A DNA stretch of 6,825 nucleotides from Sideroxydans sp. (GTDB taxonomy: Bacteria; Pseudomonadota; Gammaproteobacteria; Burkholderiales; Gallionellaceae). The DNA is taken from NCBI GenBank assembly GCA_020057805.1, contig JAGVFD010000216.1:1-6825 (forward strand), read 5' to 3'. Positions 4,986-6,825 of this stretch are shown piece after piece (positions within the stretch are counted from its first letter, which is position 1; each line of letters starts with the position of its first letter). The translations under genes and the position numbers were made by a program. The notes below the pieces were generated by a model. That model was not told the origin of the DNA. It made no database searches and was given only the letters and a program-made list of their open reading frames with translations.

Positions 4986-6825
4986 TTATAAAGATTTTAG
5001 AGCAACTCCATTACCTACAATCACATAAGTATTGCCACTGCCAGTAATTGAGTTTAGTTGTATTGTGGTGCCGGAAGCGGCGGTGGTCCAAGTCACGCCA
5101 TCTGGACTGCGCAATATCACGCCACTATTACCTGCAGCTAAGAACTGCTGGCCTGTCCAAATTAGAGAGTGGAGTATGGATGGATTTCCAATTGCAGCTT
5201 GCGACCACGTTACGCCATCAGAGCTGGATAAGACCTGCCCCCCTGCCCCCACTGCAAAAAACTTGGTGCCATTCCAAACAACGCTTTGTAAATTGTTGGA
5301 GGTATAGGAAGTTGCAGTACTCCAAATAATACCGTCTGTACTAGTAATGATTTTGCCGCCAGATCCTACGGCCACGAATTGATTCCCCGACCAAGTTACA
5401 CTCGTGAGTGACGCAATGACTTGAAGACTGGAATTTTGCAACGACCAAGTTATTCCATCAGGACTGGTCAGCACAGTGCTGTTGCTACCTACGGCAACAA
5501 ATTGCGTCCCAGACCAAGTTACCTCGGAAAGGTAGCTATTTGAGCCTGAAGTGCGAACTGTCCAAGTAATGCCGTCTGGACTTGTTACTACACTACCTGT
5601 TTGTCCGACTGCAACGAATTGTGTCCCTGACCAAGTAACTGCAGTGAGTGGAGATATTACCCCTGTGTTGTTAGTCGTCCAAGTAATCGCATCGGTTGAT
5701 ACGTGTGCATTGCCTATCATATCGACAGCAACATATTTTGTGCCATTCCACGCAACGCTATTAATACCTGCACCTGAGCCAATAGGGTTGTTTATCCAGT
5801 CTACGCCCACGATTCCAGAAAGTGCATTAGTGGTTGCGCTTACTTCGGCACTAGGTTGCGACTCGGTACCACCCAGGATTTCAGTAATTTTGTAGTAGTA
5901 GGTCGTAGCAGCCGACAAGTTATTATCAACATAAGATCCACTACCTAAAGCGCCAAGATTGATGATATACCCACTAAGAATTTTCACCAGATTGGCAGTG
6001 GAGGGCGTGAAATTGGGGGTGGTAGAGCGATAAACGTTATAAATACTATTCGCATTTGCTGTCCATGTAAGACTGATTTGATTGAATCCGAGGACAGTTG
6101 GTGTTAGTCCTACAGGACCAGTTGCAGCTGGAGGAGCGGTTGCGACATTGAATGTGCCGACTGTAATGGCAGTCCCCGTAATGCCATCTAATGTCCCATT
6201 GACGGCTCCGATAGTGATTGTGTGATTGCCTAACGCCAACCCGTTTGGTACGACAGCAGCCACACTGTTGTCGCTACCGAAAATGCTGGGAGAGGGTGTT
6301 GTGCCAAACATCACCATCGGTGTTGAAGGATAACTATTGAAATTGCTGCCTGTGATAGTGACGGTTGCACCTACCGCCCCAGTTTTTGGATTGAAATCAA
6401 TCACGGTTGGTGTGGCTACCACCCCCGTTGTGGTGGCTGATGCTTCACCTGAAGCGCTCCCCTCACCTGCGGCATTTAGTGCGGTAACGCGATAGTAATA
6501 GCGTGTTGCAGGCGCGAGTGTGCTGTTATCAGCATAGCTGGTTGCAGGGGTTGCCACAGGTGTGGGATTGAGCTTATTCGCAAGGCTAATTACTACGGGA
6601 GAAGTTGTAGAGCGGTAGATGTTGTAGCCCGTTGCACCTATCACTTCATTCCAAGCTACGATGTAATTTAGATTTCCGTTGGTTGAAATGAGCGCCACAC
6701 TAGAAGGCGCAGCGGGAACGGATGTTCCGCCTACCACGGTTACCGTAAATTTATTTGCCGCTGGCACTTCACCACCAGGATGCACGACCGAAACGGTGTA
6801 ATCGCCCGCGCTTAATGTGGCGGGC
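4986..6825 (-). CDS. Large modular surface/exported protein: IPT/TIG and fibronectin III domains plus C-terminal seven-bladed propeller (N-terminus outside window)
   Basis: The frame is open from the window edge to TAA at 4986, so 612 C-terminal residues are visible. The GTG at 6785 is internal, because the codons before it read as the end of an IPT/TIG-like Ig domain (LSAGDYTVSV). Domains, counted from the edge: IPT/TIG end (1-33); fibronectin III (about 36-132, with WNEVIGATGYNIYRS and APATRYYYRVTALN); IPT/TIG (about 138-227, with GAVGATVTITGSNF); fibronectin III (about 235-332, with SLTWTANANSIYNVYRS and AATTYYYKIT); then seven repeats (about 340-612) of the type LxSVTWSGTQFVAVGxxG followed by a TSPDGITW-like strand. 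Nearly no cysteine and high Thr/Ser/Asn/Gly fit a secreted or surface protein. The signal peptide would lie outside the window, and no C-terminal sorting signal is visible. Ligand and function are unknown; adhesion or carbohydrate binding is possible. Base composition is more AT-rich than in the neighbouring operon. Confidence 0.9.
   Translation of the reverse strand, partial: PATLSAGDYTVSVVHPGGEVPAANKFTVTVVGGTSVPAAPSSVALISTNGNLNYIVAWNEVIGATGYNIYRSTTSPVVISLANKLNPTPVATPATSYADNSTLAPATRYYYRVTALNAAGEGSASGEASATTTGVVATPTVIDFNPKTGAVGATVTITGSNFNSYPSTPMVMFGTTPSPSIFGSDNSVAAVVPNGLALGNHTITIGAVNGTLDGITGTAITVGTFNVATAPPAATGPVGLTPTVLGFNQISLTWTANANSIYNVYRSTTPNFTPSTANLVKILSGYIINLGALGSGSYVDNNLSAATTYYYKITEILGGTESQPSAEVSATTNALSGIVGVDWINNPIGSGAGINSVAWNGTKYVAVDMIGNAHVSTDAITWTTNNTGVISPLTAVTWSGTQFVAVGQTGSVVTSPDGITWTVRTSGSNSYLSEVTWSGTQFVAVGSNSTVLTSPDGITWSLQNSSLQVIASLTSVTWSGNQFVAVGSGGKIITSTDGIIWSTATSYTSNNLQSVVWNGTKFFAVGAGGQVLSSSDGVTWSQAAIGNPSILHSLIWTGQQFLAAGNSGVILRSPDGVTWTTAASGTTIQLNSITGSGNTYVIVGNGVALKSL
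4989..5807 (-). repeat. Seven tandem ~39-codon repeats encoding a beta-propeller
   Basis: The core motif (hydrophobic, x, S/A-V-T/A-W-S/N-G-T-x-F/Y-V-A-V-G) recurs with codon starts near 5765, 5648, 5531, 5408, 5291, 5174 and 5057. The spacing is 39 residues, except 41 between the third and fourth. Each full unit ends in a strand like TSPDGITW. The seventh copy stops after its third strand (VALKSL), while an extra DW strand (around 5800) precedes the first copy. That pattern fits ring closure by joining N- and C-terminal strands in one blade. Copies are diverged at the DNA level, so this is protein repetition, not a recent tandem array. Confidence 0.85.

Noticed and set aside
4986..5100. Truncation or frameshift removing the end of the seventh propeller repeat
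   Set aside because: The missing outer strand is supplied before the first repeat, the normal way propellers close, and a terminator follows the stop at normal distance.
4989..5807. CRISPR-like or DNA-level tandem repeat array
   Set aside because: The 117-bp periodicity is in-frame protein repetition with diverged DNA; there are no identical short repeats separated by unique spacers.
6783..6785. GTG as the real start of the propeller protein
   Set aside because: The frame stays open to the window edge and the preceding 13 codons continue an Ig-like domain; no ribosome binding site is seen.

Overview
The window looks like chromosomal DNA of a betaproteobacterium, probably near the Nitrosomonadales, although the species cannot be named from the sequence. 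The main clues are a regulatory-type PTS gene set (mannose-family EIIA, HPr, enzyme I, with no sugar permease) and a glutamate-cysteine ligase of the ATP-grasp-like proteobacterial type (the 'GshA_ferroox' family). Every gene I can support is on the minus strand, so the layout reads from high to low coordinates.

Right part (6825-4986): the C-terminal 612 codons of a large, probably exported modular protein. It has the end of an IPT/TIG-like domain, then fibronectin type III, IPT/TIG, a second fibronectin type III domain, and a C-terminal run of seven ~39-residue repeats that should form a seven-bladed beta-propeller. It ends at a rho-independent terminator (4931-4957). The stretch is visibly more AT-rich than the rest and is functionally separate from what follows.

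Left part (4878-1): one compact operon, gshA - apbE - small membrane protein - EIIA (manX-like) - ptsH - ptsI, with ptsI running off the left edge. Four of the five junctions overlap by 1 or 4 nt (GTGA, ATGA, TGATG, ATGA), which implies translational coupling. The operon links glutathione synthesis (GshA), periplasmic flavinylation (lipoprotein ApbE) and a phosphorelay EI -> HPr -> EIIA that probably works in signalling rather than sugar uptake. In many betaproteobacteria gshB sits between gshA and EIIA. Here that place is taken by apbE and the small membrane-protein gene.

Two small repeat elements have entered this operon without breaking a reading frame. One is a ~71-bp MITE-like inverted repeat between EIIA and ptsH, flanked by a TTTA duplication. 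The duplication keeps the EIIA stop codon on one side and part of the ptsH ribosome binding site on the other. The other is a GC-rich, REP-like inverted pair (94 bp) inside apbE that is translated in frame as a Pro/Ser/Gly/Glu/Arg-rich linker. I see no RNA genes, CRISPR array, phage or transposase gene, and I found no convincing new multi-gene system. The two insertions and the propeller protein are the most interesting content.
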